Of a DNA stretch of 64,000 nucleotides, positions 1 through 11,810 are shown piece by piece. The DNA is taken from NCBI GenBank assembly GCA_021399445.1, contig JAJTUQ010000003.1, positions 6,510,001-6,574,000 on the forward strand. Direction: 5' to 3'. Source of the stretch: Xylogone sp. PMI_703. Taxonomy: Eukaryota > Ascomycota > Leotiomycetes. The first letter of the stretch is position 1, and each line of letters starts with the position of its first letter. Both the position numbers and the translations under genes were made by a program. Under the pieces are notes generated by a model, which searched no databases, was not told the DNA's origin, and saw only the letters and a list, made by a program, of their open reading frames with translations.

Positions 1-20
1 AACTGCCAGATTCGAACAAA

Positions 21-3000
21 ATGTCGAATCCCAATCCATCAGCAGACGGCTCGTCTCGTTTGTTCAACGCCATCGTGCATTCAGACATTGGTGCCATCAA
101 GGACGTTCTTTCAAGCGGAGTAGATGTAGAATCAAGAGATGCCTTTGGTCGAACAGCTTTACAATTAGCTATTTTGTCGGCTTCTGTAGAGGTTGTTAAG
201 TGTCTCCTAGATCATGGCGCCGCTGTAGATTCATGGACAAAGCAAGGAGAGGCCACTCTACATCTAGTGGCATCTAGAGGAGATGTTGCGATCTTACATC
301 TGGTCATGCGTGCGCACTTAGACAGCCAACAGACCGGCGGAGATGGGAAGCAGAGCTTCAATGTCGACTGCCTGGATAAGAAAAGAGGATTTACTCCACT
401 TCATATTGCTACTGGATTTGGTGAATAACACGCGCATAGGGGACCAATACGTACTGACAGAAGATACAGCACACGTGGACTTTGTAGGGGCTTTGCTTCA
501 CGACTATGGGGCAAATTGCAATATACCTATCAAAACTAACCCTCGTTCTCCAATGAGCGGTATTGGCACACTATATCTCGCTCTTCAACATCCGCGTGAC
601 AGCTGTCGAGCACTAATAAAACTTCTTTTCCAACATGGAGCGAGTTTAATAGATAAGGAAACAGGAAAAGCTTCACTCTTAATAATAAGAGTGATATTAT
701 TACGTGAGCTAGATGTAATTGATATATTGCAAGAATTAGAATCTTCAGGTTTATCGCGCGTTATCTCAAAGACGTTATGGAAAACCTCAATGGTGTGCAA
801 CAGCCTCCTTACGCTGGCGATCCGGTCTGGTCTTGAAGATGTTGCGATGATGCTCCTTGAACTAGGAGCACCTTATCAAGTGACATTTGATTCCACTCTG
901 GATTATGATATTGACTTTCACTTTCCAGGGAAGACACCATTAGAGATAGCACAGAATTGGTTCTGGCAACCTATACTGGTTGCCGCTGAATACGAAATGC
1001 CGAAGCTGGTAATCAAGTTAATTGACCTTGGAGCTGATATACATGTTTCTCTAGATGAAGAACAAGCTCGTGAAATGATTGGCCATTCTGGTTGTCGTAC
1101 ATTGCTAGATATTGTGTCGATTAAACTTGCAGAATTCCGTGCTTGGCACATTGAAGATGAGCACATTAGCCGTGAGAGCAAAGAAAAAGATGAAGAGGCC
1201 AAGCAACTCATAGGCAAGCAAAATGCAATAAATCAGCTGATCAAAGAATATGAAGAGGTCGAGACAAGGGTAACAAGCATGGGTGGTAAATTGACTGAGG
1301 GATTGGATTTGCAAGCGCCAGAAGAAGAAAGGCAAGACCGCAAAAGGCGACAATTCGTTTTTAACAGAACAAACGAGATCCCACTCGAGAGCTTAGATAT
1401 CTCCGGTGCTGCAGACTCAGACACACGCAATTTACAGACACTGGAGCAAGGTTTTGCGGCCCTGTCAGTCATACCTATTACTCAGCGCGTCTCTACATGC
1501 TAACAAACTTTCAGTTCCACCGCTTGCAAAGAAAACGATACGCAGACGGTTAAAGCACTCACACTTGCTTCGTGGGGTACTGGTTCGAAGTTCCCTCCCA
1601 TTGCTATAGCGGAGAAGCGGACCCAAAATCAGACTCCATACCTCACAGCAGTACTGCACTGTCATTATGACCTTGCCCGGACGATAGTGCTCATTGCCGC
1701 TGCACAGCATGCTAAATTCAGCCCACTGGATCATGTCGTTGGTCAAGATGTTCTAAGCTCTCTAGCTGATGACAAATACTCACCTGAGAGTCTGAAAGCT
1801 CTCTCAGGAACAGTCAAGTGCGCTGTATCCCCTAAGAATGTAGTTGTAGACTATAATGTTCTATTTGAGGTTGAAAAGAAACGCAACATGGAGATGTTCC
1901 AATTTATATTGGATGTGCAATCATCGTTCCCAGTTGAGCAAAACGACATTAACTGGAGTACTCGACATGCATGGCATCTTGTTGAGAGAGGTGACTGGCC
2001 TGATGCTTTAGATAAGTATATCAGAGCAACGGGTGCACCATTTAAACATGCTGCTATCCACGGAAAGCTTTCAGTTCGCAACCAATTAGATAAGGAGTTT
2101 CAGATGGCACCTACCCTGCACGCGGCGCGGTCGGGGAATCTGCATACGGTGAAATATTTTTTGGAACCAGAGAAGGCCCTGGATGCATACAAAGAGTTTG
2201 CATCAAAAAACGAATATGATTTACGTAAGGGGGATGTCGAGAAAGCAAAGCAGCAATTCTTAGACGCCGTTAGCACATGGCTAAATAAACGAAGTGCGTA
2301 CATATTTCTCGAAGGAGTGAGCTAGTTACTGACAGTCGTGAAATGTTACAGGCAACCTGGCTCTTCATAGTTCCGTGGTCTCATGGAACAAGGAGCTCAT
2401 CCAGTTCCTCGTATCGACTCGTCCGGACTTACTTAATATCAAATCGATAGATGGCTGGACACCACTTCTGGTGGCAGTAAGCATTAAGAGGTATGAATTT
2501 ATCGAAATTCTGATCGATGGTGGAGCAGATATGTTGGCTACAGATAACCAACAACGGAACATGCTTCATCTACTCCTGGCTGGGCCTTGTGGGGCCGGTC
2601 TCGATGAAGCGGAGAAGACATGTGCGTTTATCCGATCATTAGATACCTCAATACGTACACAGCTGTTTCAACAACAGTGTACTGAAGTACCTGGTGGCAC
2701 AACTCCTCTTGCCCGCTGGCTTTATTGTCTCAAGCAAATAGAATTTATAGCACCAGAACCCGATGAGCTATTCAAAACCGTGTTGGAATTTTCCGACACG
2801 TCTATTATGGAGGCCCTTGATGCAATAGGGAATACACCTCTTCATATCGTATGCTGTTTCCCATTATCCTTAGTGCTTCTTCGAGTAATCTAACGGTATT
2901 GAAACATAGGTTACAAAACATTCTCTTCATAAAATAGTTCTTCCCGTTGCCGAAAAAGCTCCCCAAGTGCTCTTCATTGAAGGCGCTGCAGGGAAAACTC

Positions 3001-3406
3001 CAATAGACCTAGTAAGAGAGGAGTACCTAAACGACATACTGAATGGAACTACATCTAGGTATGCGAGAGGGAAAGTAACGCACTTCTCACGCGCTGGTCA
3101 AATACTCCTTGTTCCGCCTTTTGCTTTTAGCCCCTCTTATCAACAACAGCAACTCCTCAGGGATGCATATGAAGCATGGGATGTTGTACGCGCTTTCGTT
3201 GACCAGGAGAAACCCAGTTATCCTCGGAGATTAGTGACGAAGGAGCAAAATGACAGCTTTTCTGAATCGTGAGTTCTCATTTCACATTACGGAGCTATCT
3301 CCTAACTATTGTGGCTAGATCAAAGAAGAAGAAGCCGAAACAGCCAAAAGGAAATGATTCCGACGAGATATCACTGGCAATATATAGACCAGGGAATTTG
3401 TACTAG
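21..3406 (+). CDS. ankyrin-repeat protein (six exons)
   Basis: Exons 21-420, 470-1463, 1515-2293, 2352-2848, 2910-3268 and 3319-3406 give a 1038-residue protein; every junction keeps frame and has GT..AG ends. Introns are 49, 51, 58, 61 and 50 nt, with branch-like TACTGAC, GCTAAC and CCTAAC before the acceptors. Ankyrin signatures lie along the whole length, such as FGRTALQLAILSASVEVVK near residue 45, TPLHIATGF near 125, GWTPLLVAVS and GNTPLHIV near the end. A Glu/Lys-rich, probably helical stretch encoded around 1150-1350 separates two repeat blocks. The C-terminus is lysine-rich (SSKKKKPKQPKG), a possible nuclear localisation signal. Ankyrin proteins are binding scaffolds; no enzymatic domain is visible, so the role is unknown. 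The six-frame pieces look like a broken gene, but splicing removes every stop. The start is the first ATG, 20 nt inside the window, so an upstream exon cannot be excluded. Confidence 0.82.
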
Positions 3407-4345
3407 AAGTAAGTGTGGCAGATGTATCTCTGCAACATTCTATTACAGTTTGGTCTACAGATTGTAAAACGAGATAAGATGCCCCTTTAGCAATGAATGT
3501 GCCGGTTTAATTAACATTATTGCCTATAAGTAATCCGATTATATAGACCGGGTACTCCGCTTTGAGTGAGACTTGAAGCGGTAGCTCTAGTAATTATATA
3601 CAGATACTTGTTTAAATAATCCGGCACATACTTTTGGGATATGATATCTCTGTAGATTCGGTATTGCATTTTCCACCCTGGAGCTGGTTTTAGCCTCCTT
3701 AGACCGGTGAACGTAGTAATGGGCCCACAGGTCACCACTTAGGTGGAATGTTAGGTTTTGGATGCTCCTGCAGGACAAGTAACGCCAAGGAAACTAGGTC
3801 TTACACCAAGCACGTTAGTGATACTTGCGGTTAGAGAACCAGATGCTATTGCTAGCTCAGGCCATCTTCATGCTGATCCACGTCCCTTTCGGCCCGTTGC
3901 ATCCGCCTTTTGGGCTGGAAAACAAGACTGGGAAATAGTCTCTATGCAGAACTACCGGGATAGACACATATCTCTCTATAGAGGCAGAACCTGGATCTTG
4001 CTATAATAAGAAAGAAGATATATAGGTTGGAAATGATATAGTTGCCTCATAGGTGGCGTTAGCACGGTAGCTGGAATTAGTTGGATCCCGCATATAATTG
4101 CTAAATTAATGATCACTAAATGCCGCAATGCTACAAGGCCCAGGGAATACGAGGTCACAGTAAGCAATATCGGTATTCCAGTAAAGGAGTGGGGTGGCGG
4201 TCAGCGATAATCCATTGAACGCTACTGTAAACAATACGAAACAAGGTGCTATCATAATCACCTTGAGTTAAGTATAAAGAGATGGCCACGATCTTCAATC
4301 TCAGAGTAGAGATCTCCTCTGCAGCTGTTGCGTGCTATCTCCAGG
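3407..4345. other. intergenic region; no gene seen
   Basis: This spacer lies between the ankyrin gene and the sedolisin. Only short open frames without family resemblance occur. The right end holds the sedolisin promoter with a TATA box. Confidence 0.6.
4273..4278 (+). promoter_or_regulatory. TATA box of the sedolisin gene
   Basis: TATAAA sits 73 nt upstream of the chosen ATG at 4346, in the context AGTATAAAGAG. Spacing and sequence suit a fungal core promoter. Confidence 0.5.
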
Positions 4346-6454
4346 ATGTGGTTTGCTTCGGCTTTGGCCCTTGCGGTCAGCGTAAGCCCTGCTCTTGCTC
4401 ACCCGCAGGCGTCTTATGTGGTTCATGAAAAACGCGATACATTACCACACGCATGGGAATTCCAATCCCCAGCAGATCCATCGGCAACTGTTCTCGCCAA
4501 AATTGGGCTAGCACAGTCGAATCTGGATGACGGTCATGACCACCTCATTGCAGTATCAGATCCCCGTTCGCCCAAATACGGTCAACACTGGACGGCTGCC
4601 CAAATTGCCGAGTTTTTCCAGCCTTCTGCCGAAACAATTGAGTCTGTTCAGAAATGGTTGATTGATGCAGGTATTGATAGCAAGAGGATTAAATTATCCA
4701 AGGGGAAGCACTGGATCTCTTTCAGCGCCACAATTGAAGAGCTTCAAAATCTTCTTCAGACGGACTATGGAGTATATCGACATCAATCGGGTCGAGCTTA
4801 CATTGGGAGCGAATCCTATCGAGTCCCTGCCTCACTGAAACACCACATTGATTTCATTACTCCTACCGTTCAGTTTGATGCCGCCATCAAAGTTACAGCC
4901 AATGCCAAACGAGATACTGCTGTCGAAAGCATCTCGACTGGCCCCAGAGTCAATGGACTTATGCACCCAGACTTGGTTACCAATGACAATCTCAGTAACT
5001 GTGGTGATCAAATTACTCCTGACTGCCTTAGGGCAATGTGAGTGCTCGTCAATATCAGCCTAACTCCTCAGCAACGCTAATATGTTTGACAGGTACGAAA
5101 TTCCAAAGGGGCAATTCAATGACTCGCAGAACTCTTATGGCGTAGTGGAATTTGCACCGCAGGCTTACAGTCAAGCAGATCTAGATCTCTTCTTCAACAC
5201 GTACACGGAGGTGCCGGCTGGTACTAGTCCCGTATATTTGCCAATTGATGGCGGATATCTAGCGACTGGGGATGACAGTTCGACCCTCGGAGAATCTAAT
5301 CTCGACCTTGAATTTGCCATGAGTCTCGTGTACCCCCAACCCGTCCTGTTATATCAAACTGGTGATGATGTGCTATTTCAGCCAGCGACAAATAACAACT
5401 TCCTGGATGCGGTTGATGGGTCTTATTGCACGTACGATGGCGGAGATAATCCGGACTGGGATGCAATCTACCCACATAACTTTTCAGCTACCGGATATCA
5501 GGGCCAGCCAGACTGTGGTATTTATAAGCCCGCGAGTGTCATGTAAGTGGAGTTCGCCCCATAAAATCAGAGCAGGCCTGTTCCAGCTAATGGAAGCATT
5601 TAGATCCGTATCATACGGTATGAACGAAGCTAGCCATCCCCCAGCGTACTTCAGAAGACAATGCTATGAGTATATGAAGCTTGGTCTCATGGGTGTCACG
5701 TTAGTATTACTCTTTCCTATTATCTTTTCCATTTTCAATCCCAATTCTTGTGACAGATATATCTCGAGGTCGTATACTAATACTGCGTAGCCTATTGTTC
5801 TCCTCAGGCGATAGTGGTGTTGCAGGACTTCGATCCCAATGCTTGAATCCTGATGGATCATATACACCTGTTAGCTCTGATTTTGGGATTTTCAATCCCA
5901 TGTTTCCCGGGACTTGCCCTTATATCACCTCTGTTGGAGGCACTGGACTTGATTCAAACGTACCCGTCAATACTCCTGAATCAGCAGCACCATTCTCCAG
6001 CGGCGGCTTTAGCAATCTCTTCTCTATCCCAGATTATCAGAAGGAAGCAATTGCGCACTATTATGCTGAACATGCCCCACCATACAACAGCTCCGTATAT
6101 AATAATACTCAGCTTGTCCGTGGTTTCCCTGATGTTTCAGCTAACGGTGTTAATTTTTCCGTTTCGATCAACGGCACGTTCTTTTCTATTGCTGGTACCA
6201 GTGCATCATCTCCTGTATTTGGTGCTGTTGTGGCACTATTGAATGGAGTACGCCTGCGCCTCGGAAAGAGTCCAATTGGATTCATTAATCCAGTGCTGTA
6301 TCAACATCCGGAGGTCTTGAATGATATCACGAGTGGGCACAATGGTGGCTGTGGTACTGATGGGTTTGCCGCAGTAGAGGGCTGGGATCCAGTGACTGGA
6401 CTAGGCACTCCAAATTATCCTATGATGGAGGCGTTATTTGCAAGCCTACCATAG
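4346..6454 (+). CDS. secreted sedolisin / tripeptidyl-peptidase (S53)
   Basis: Exons 4346-5037, 5093-5542, 5604-5699 and 5791-6454 encode 633 residues. An open frame also exists from a TTG at 4328, but the first ATG, at 4346, begins a good signal peptide (MWFASALALAVSVSPALA). A pro-S53 activation domain follows (motif SPKYGQHWTAAQI). The catalytic domain has Glu298 and Asp302 in GESNLDLEF, the conserved SSGDSGVAG strand, and the nucleophile Ser550 in IAGTSASSPVFG. Family members are acid tripeptidyl- or endo-peptidases that digest protein outside the cell. Introns are 55, 61 and 91 nt, and splicing restores the conserved text around each junction. All key residues are present, so the gene looks functional. 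It is convergent with the O-methyltransferase gene downstream. Which substrate class it cuts (SedA versus SedB-D type) cannot be told here. Confidence 0.93.
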
Positions 6455-6793
6455 TTTCGTTATTAATAGAAATGTAGTTTATGATGTCAGGATAATGATA
6501 TGTAACAAGCGTAACATAGGAAGCAGTATTTACGTTAACAGACCTTCTGTCGTGATTCATAGGTATTCGATCCTGCTCAATGGTACTGGCATTCCATTTT
6601 TTCAAACGGGTGTCTGTTTAACTCCACTATGTAAAGAAACATAAAGCTTTCAATTTAACTATTACCCCTACTACTTTACTTCTTAGTTCTTATCTTATAT
6701 GACCAGCTTACATTGTTTCTTCTCCAACGACTCTCGTGACTTCAACGCCATCCTATAGCGCAATATATTAGCAATAACCTCCTTGGAGTAACC
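6455..6793. other. convergent 3' intergenic region
   Basis: This is the shared 3' flank of the sedolisin (+) and the O-methyltransferase (-). It is AT-rich with no coding signal. Confidence 0.6.
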
Positions 6794-7686
6794 CTAGATG
6801 CTCTCTGAAAGAATGAAGAGTGACAATAGAAATAGCAGACTTACTTTACCAGGACCAAACTCAAACTCTGTGGTTGATGTCTCATACACTATGTTAGGAT
6901 TCCCAAGGACACGCTTGGAATCAGCCGCGGAATCGTTTATCAATTGCGTGTCACCATCTTTGCTCAAAGCGAGCTTTCTCTTCTCCACCATTTCCTTCTT
7001 CTGCGCCGGACTTGCTCTCACCCATTCCAGATACTGTGGAGCGCCGGGGAAAATGACATTGTCGGCCACAAGAACTGATACACCAGGTTTCAAGATGTTA
7101 AGTTCCTCAATTAACCACAAATCAGGAAGGTAGAGTTCCTGCCAATGATCAATGAATAATAGCTCGATCTGAGATATTTTCTTCTCAGAGCGGACCAGTT
7201 TGATGAGGGTCTCGTTGCAAGGTCCGATGATGAAGGACACGAAATCTCGTAAACCAGCCAAGTCAACAAGTACGCTCGCAACAGCAACCATTTCCGGGTT
7301 TATCTCTAGACTTAGATACTGCTTTCCACCATTGGAACGGAGGGTATCACCGAATAAGATGGCAGAATATCCCACGTACCCGCCTAGTTCGATCATTGTG
7401 GAAGGCTTTTGTTTTGCTATCAGGTCGGATATAAACTTGCCCTTGCGAGGACCGATATTCATTAACATATTATGGTTCTGGTTGTATTCATCTATTGCAG
7501 CCAGAACATTACTAGGATTCCCTTTAAGCTCATTTAGATCAGGTCTAGAGAAGATATAGTGAAGAAGGTCGGTCTCGCGGCCGTCCTAATCTTCCATTAG
7601 CATCGTGCTCGGTCTAGGTAAGGTAAAGAATGATTTACTAAAGCCCAGCGGGTGGGTGGTGGAGCATGAACCCGTTTTGTAGACAT
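6794..7686 (-). CDS. COMT-type class I O-methyltransferase
   Basis: Exon 1 runs 7686-7639 (16 codons) and exon 2 runs 7585-6794. The 53 nt intron has a GTAAAT donor, GCTAATG branch and TTAG acceptor. The join yields the family motif DGRETDLLHYIFSRPDL, then IDEYNQNHNMLMNIGPRKG and the SAM-binding ELGGYVGYSAILFG. Metal-binding candidates are the Asp in LLFIDHW and Asp-Asn in ADNVIFPGAPQYLEW, as in catechol O-methyltransferases. The protein is about 279 residues, usual for the family, and probably cytosolic. It should methylate a catechol-like hydroxyl using S-adenosylmethionine; the substrate is unknown. The C-terminal end is uncertain: reading through gives a hydrophobic tail after FEFGPGK, while an intron starting GTAAAG in that place would give a short tail ending at the same stop. 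It lies between the sedolisin and the kinase island and need not belong to either. Confidence 0.85.
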
Positions 7687-8457
7687 TTGGTGTTCAGTTA
7701 TTCCAGAAATATATTGAATAGCTTTGGTTTTGTGAGTAATGATGGTGCACCTAGTATTGAAAGAATGAATAAATCTAGATGAAAAAATCGCTGTTGGTTT
7801 CAGTACTGGGCGTAGAGGAACAAGTATGAGCATACCAGTTACTGTTACTAGCGTCAATAACTAGGCTTGGAAGCATAGAGACTTAGCTGAAGTGAGAACA
7901 TGAAATGGAATGAGCTTTTATATAGGTGTTCCGTGATAGTTGCCTTCGGATATAAAGTTTCCGCATTCGGAAATCATGGTTTGATGTGGAATTATGTTAA
8001 GGATTGATCAACACCAGCTTTCATGATTCAGCACCTGAAATCTCGGTAAGCTATCTATAATACATCACATATTCCATTGAACTCGAGCTTTACGCTATTA
8101 CTCAGAGACTTGGGATCCGCGGTGTCGTATTTCGGATTCAGGAGATACGGAGATAAGCTTCCCGAAGGGGTAAGATACAGACCACATTCACGTAATTACT
8201 AAACTACTAGACCACCTAACTTGATATGCAAGAGACCATTCGAACTGGCATTCGAACTAAATAAGTTCACCGTTTCACACCGATAAACCCGAAAATATTC
8301 GCTCATGTTGCTCTAGCCTATGGCCATATGTGTCCGGCCCCGATGCGGAGATAAGTGGATTCCAAATCTTTCAATAAACCAAAATAATGGAATTGGTTAT
8401 GTACACAGAAATATTCTAGAGCTCCAAAGAATCCCTATTCTTTCATTTATCGATTAT
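7687..8457. other. intergenic region between OMT promoter and kinase 3' end
   Basis: This spacer contains the promoter of the O-methyltransferase at its left side and the 3' flank of the kinase gene at its right. No supported gene was seen on either strand. Confidence 0.55.
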
Positions 8458-10411
8458 CTATATAATTGCAAGACCTTCACATAGCCCTTCTAATATCACC
8501 ATGGCACCCCAAGCTCCTGGGTCTGGTGGTAGCTCTATTCCCTCCTTTGTTCCAACGTATGTCGCCCTCCCTAGCATGGGTTTCGCCGTTCTTGTGCTCT
8601 CTGCTCCCTTTCTAGCTGCTTTAAGTGCTTCTTTTAGATTGCCAGTTCTCTTTAGTGCATCCGTAGCTGGAATTATAACATCCATAATCGTACGATGTCC
8701 AACTCGAGCCATGGTGTAACCTTCCAAGGTCTTACAGGCCGCTGCTGGAGCTTCAGTGACGGACTCGGTTTGTCCAAGTTCGACGATGAAAGCGTTGAAG
8801 AAGAGAGACAGAATGGCACCTAAAGTTCCGCCCATCTTTGTTTCGGTAATCTCTGCAATGGCAGACAAGACATCCGAAATGGAGCCAGAATTAGCTAGGC
8901 CATTATCTAGTTCTCTAAGGAGTTCTATCACGATTAGTTAGATAGGATATTTCTACAGTGGAATCCATAGTATTACCTAGAGCTCCAGATTTAAAAGTTT
9001 CTCCACAGTCACCATCTCCCATAATGGTATCCCACCGTGTGAGGTCGGGCTCTACATCAACTACACGGTTGCAAGCCCTCCGTAAGGCTCTATCCAGCAT
9101 TTCAGGATCAACTATAAATAGTGAGAAATTGCAAAGCCTCCGGGAAGGACTTCTTACCTTTCGGCCCTTTAGATTGAATTATTTCTTTCTGACTTGAAAG
9201 TTGAGATGCAACTATTCGTGCATGTCTAGCGTCTCTGTGGGTCTGGCTTCCAGCTACAGCCTCCCATAAAGTGTCCGTCTTCGCATCGAGGAATTCAAGG
9301 AGCCTAGGAACGGACATTTTACATGCCTTAGCCGCTTTAGTTAAATTACAGATTGTCAAAGCAAAGGCCGGTGCATTTAATGACGTCTCGAACATGCCAG
9401 AATACACTCTAACCGGCGTGATATGGGAGGGCAATTGATCCAGGAATTCGGCTGTTAGGGCGCCCATTTCTAACACAGACATGCCGCCAAAATTGTTTAT
9501 TAATAGTGCGACTTCATCTTCTGTATCGAAAGTCACGTATCCTCTTTGAGGGTCAGATTCGTCTGTCATGTATTTTACAAGCAATCGAACGAGCTCCTCT
9601 GGCGATGGTTGTGGTGAGATCTTCATATGGCCCTGTTCATCATCAGTAAACTGGCCCGGGTATGCAGCAGGATTGTGATTCTTTTCTTACTGGCTCGTTA
9701 TGCGGACCTGTACCTATCTCAATGACTGTTGAATCTAACTGGAAATGCTCGGTGCGTCCGGGGACATGGCAGTGGTCAAGAGTCGCGGCAATACTTGCCA
9801 ATTGGTCTTTCAATGCATTTCCCAAGTCTAATACCTCCTCAAACGACAGTCCGGCTTCAGCTGCAGCACCTAAAACCTTGCAAACTAACTATAATCAGTA
9901 CTTATCAAAGAATTATCGAGTAATATTACACACCTAGAATCTGCCCTGGAAGACCACGTCTTCCAACGAGTCCATTTCCCTTCCCCACACTCACATCATC
10001 TCCGCAGGTAAGGACTGCAACTTTCCCTTTTTGAAACCCAGTAGCATTAGCTTTCTCACAAGCCATGCCAAAGTGCAAGCAATCTCCCGTATAATTCGTA
10101 ATCACCAAAACTGTGCCTGCATCCGACGGAGCACTTTTGATCGCGGATAATACCTGTCGTGCGCTTGGGCTTGCGAATATATCCCCAGACGCAGCCGCTG
10201 CCAGCATATTATTTCCCACATAACCACACCAAGCGGGCTCATGGCCTCCTCCTCCACCAGATATTATAGAGACTTTATTTGAAGAATGATTGGTATTAAA
10301 CACGACTCTATCATTAGGTATGAGAGCGAGGGAAGAGTTGTAGCTTATGAGACCTTGAAGTGATTTGGTGACAAGGCCATCAGCGTTTGGGAATAAATGT
10401 TTGGAAGACAT
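8458..10411 (-). CDS. dihydroxyacetone/erythrulose kinase (DhaK-DhaL)
   Basis: Five exons: 10411-9932, 9876-9691, 9632-9158, 9111-8977 and 8924-8458, encoding 580 residues. Introns are 55, 58, 46 and 52 nt, and each join restores conserved text. The N-terminal DhaK domain has the loop SGGGGGHEPAWCGYVGNNML, and His197 in LDHCHVPGR is the candidate residue for covalent substrate binding. The C-terminal DhaL domain has the Mg-ATP aspartates in IMGDGDCGETFKSGA and ends with DPGAWGAMVILEGL. Single-chain ATP-dependent kinases of this family phosphorylate dihydroxyacetone or tetruloses such as erythrulose in the cytosol. The divergent RpiB-type isomerase 290 nt away and the nearby dehydrogenase and transporter favour a tetrulose substrate over plain dihydroxyacetone; that is inference from context. 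Confidence 0.93.
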
Positions 10412-10700
10412 AATGAGCGAGAGTACTGATAGTAGAGCACTTCAAGCAGTGAGAAACACAGTAGTCAATCCCATTGACCTCCCCCTTATAGCCCACTTCT
10501 TCGTTCCAGCCGTGAGCCTAGAACCCGAAACCGGATCTGCAGAATCGGCGGCTGAGCGAAGCTGTCGGAAAATCTCCGTATTGCTACATTTAAAGATGGC
10601 GGAGGCGCGTGAATGAATACGTAGCATCCAACCTAGTTAAGCTTTCTGTCAAACAACTCCTCTACACTCTTTCATCGTTTTTATTCACCCAGTTCTCGAA
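10412..10700. promoter_or_regulatory. divergent promoter, kinase / isomerase
   Basis: This 289 nt region separates the start codons of two divergent genes, so it must hold both promoters and may co-regulate them. It contains CGG/CCG triplets, including CGG-N7-CCG, typical of Zn2Cys6 targets. Confidence 0.6.
10566..10578. promoter_or_regulatory. putative Zn2Cys6 site, CGG-N7-CCG
   Basis: CGGAAAATCTCCG is an inverted pair of CGG triplets spaced by seven bases. It lies in the divergent promoter of a carbon-catabolic pair with a Zn2Cys6 gene 1.1 kb beyond the isomerase. The short motif can occur by chance. Confidence 0.35.
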
Positions 10701-11177
10701 ATGACAACCCAAAGAAAGTGGACTGTGGCAGTCGGCTGCGACAATAACGGCCTCGACTACAAAAACGCTTTAAAAGCAATCCTGGAAGCCGACCCACGAG
10801 TCAAGGAGGTTATAGACTTCGGTGTACACGAAAGCGATAATTCTACAGCATATCCACACATTGCAGTGGACGCAGCGACAGCAATCAAGGATGGAAAGGC
10901 TGATCGGGGTCTTCTAGTCTGCGGCACTGGGTTAGGTGTCGCGATCACCGCAAACAAAGTGCCGGGTATACGTGCTGTCACGGCTCATGATAGCTACTCA
11001 GTAGAAAGAGGCGTACTAAGCAATAATGCGCAAATACTCTGCTTCGGACAAAAGGTTGTAGGACTTGAACTTGCGAAGAAGTTGGTGGTGGAATGGTTGG
11101 GTTACGAGTTCGACGAGAAGTCAGCATCGGCGGCGAAGGTTCAGGCAATATGTGACTATGAGGGAGTAAAGGCGTAG
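10701..11177 (+). CDS. RpiB/LacAB-family sugar-phosphate isomerase
   Basis: A single-exon gene of 158 residues, the normal size for RpiB. Visible motifs are [14 protein letters not shown] at the N-terminus, the phosphate-binding and catalytic loop [13 protein letters not shown] with its Cys, and [22 protein letters not shown]. The family interconverts aldose and ketose phosphates (ribulose/ribose 5-phosphate, or D-erythrulose 4-phosphate/D-erythrose 4-phosphate). Most fungi use the unrelated RpiA in the pentose pathway, so an RpiB copy beside a DhaK-DhaL kinase suggests a peripheral tetritol pathway that feeds erythrose 4-phosphate to the pentose phosphate route. The substrate is inferred, not shown. 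It is transcribed divergently from the kinase and convergent with the regulator gene. Confidence 0.93.
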   Translation: MTTQRKWTVAVGCDNNGLDYKNALKAILEADPRVKEVIDFGVHESDNSTAYPHIAVDAATAIKDGKADRGLLVCGTGLGVAITANKVPGIRAVTAHDSYSVERGVLSNNAQILCFGQKVVGLELAKKLVVEWLGYEFDEKSASAAKVQAICDYEGVKA

Positions 11178-11810
11178 GCGAAACAACAACTTGGTTATTA
11201 AACTCCTAGCATATAGAAACTTGTTATTTAATTATAATATGAATATATTTTTGATGGATATTGACTAGCCTCTTTGCCTTGAAGCCTGAGCGCTCGAAGA
11301 CAGTACGACTCGCTCAACATCAACTCCTTGCTCACGATTCCCACCCAAGAGCAAACATGCATCGGGGAACCCTACCTCGGCTCCATGCACAGCTAGAAGC
11401 TTGAACCTGCTATATTGCAAAGATCAGCTGAAGTACCTTAGTTCAAGCCCACTCGGAGCCTCTGCGAATGCACTGCTCCAATGTCGGCATCTCCACATCA
11501 TTCGCGGGTTTCCACCGAGTAACGTAGCTGATCCCTTCCGCCACTCCATGCTGGCAGTCTGAAGAGCCCAATCACGGCAAGTAATGCTTCTGAACTTTCC
11601 CAAGTTAGTGTAGAGACAGCTTCTTATGCAGGAGACCTTGCTCGGAGTGGGTCTGATACTACTGCACAAGCACAAAAGATAACGATACGTATGGTGTCTG
11701 CCTTTGCTGGAATCTGTCCTCGTGCGTTAGCCAATCATTTAAATTAGTGGCTAGCTATATAATAATCTAGCTCATAAAGGACGTAAAACTTTTATATACA
11801 TTCATTATTC
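11178..11810. other. convergent 3' region; no supported gene
   Basis: This is the shared 3' flank of the isomerase (+) and regulator (-). A minus-strand stretch around 11270-11400 reads open for about 47 codons after a possible acceptor but matches no family I recognise. Confidence 0.5.

Noticed and set aside
343..1503. Ankyrin locus as several small genes or a pseudogene
   Set aside because: All stops fall in short introns with normal ends, and the joined frame is continuous through the repeats.
3758..4006. 82-codon plus-strand frame
   Set aside because: No family resemblance, no promoter context, ends in AT-rich spacer.
11270..11400. Coding-like minus-strand stretch (about 47 codons) in the isomerase 3' flank
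   Set aside because: Too short, no recognised family, and upstream pieces need stops to be ignored.
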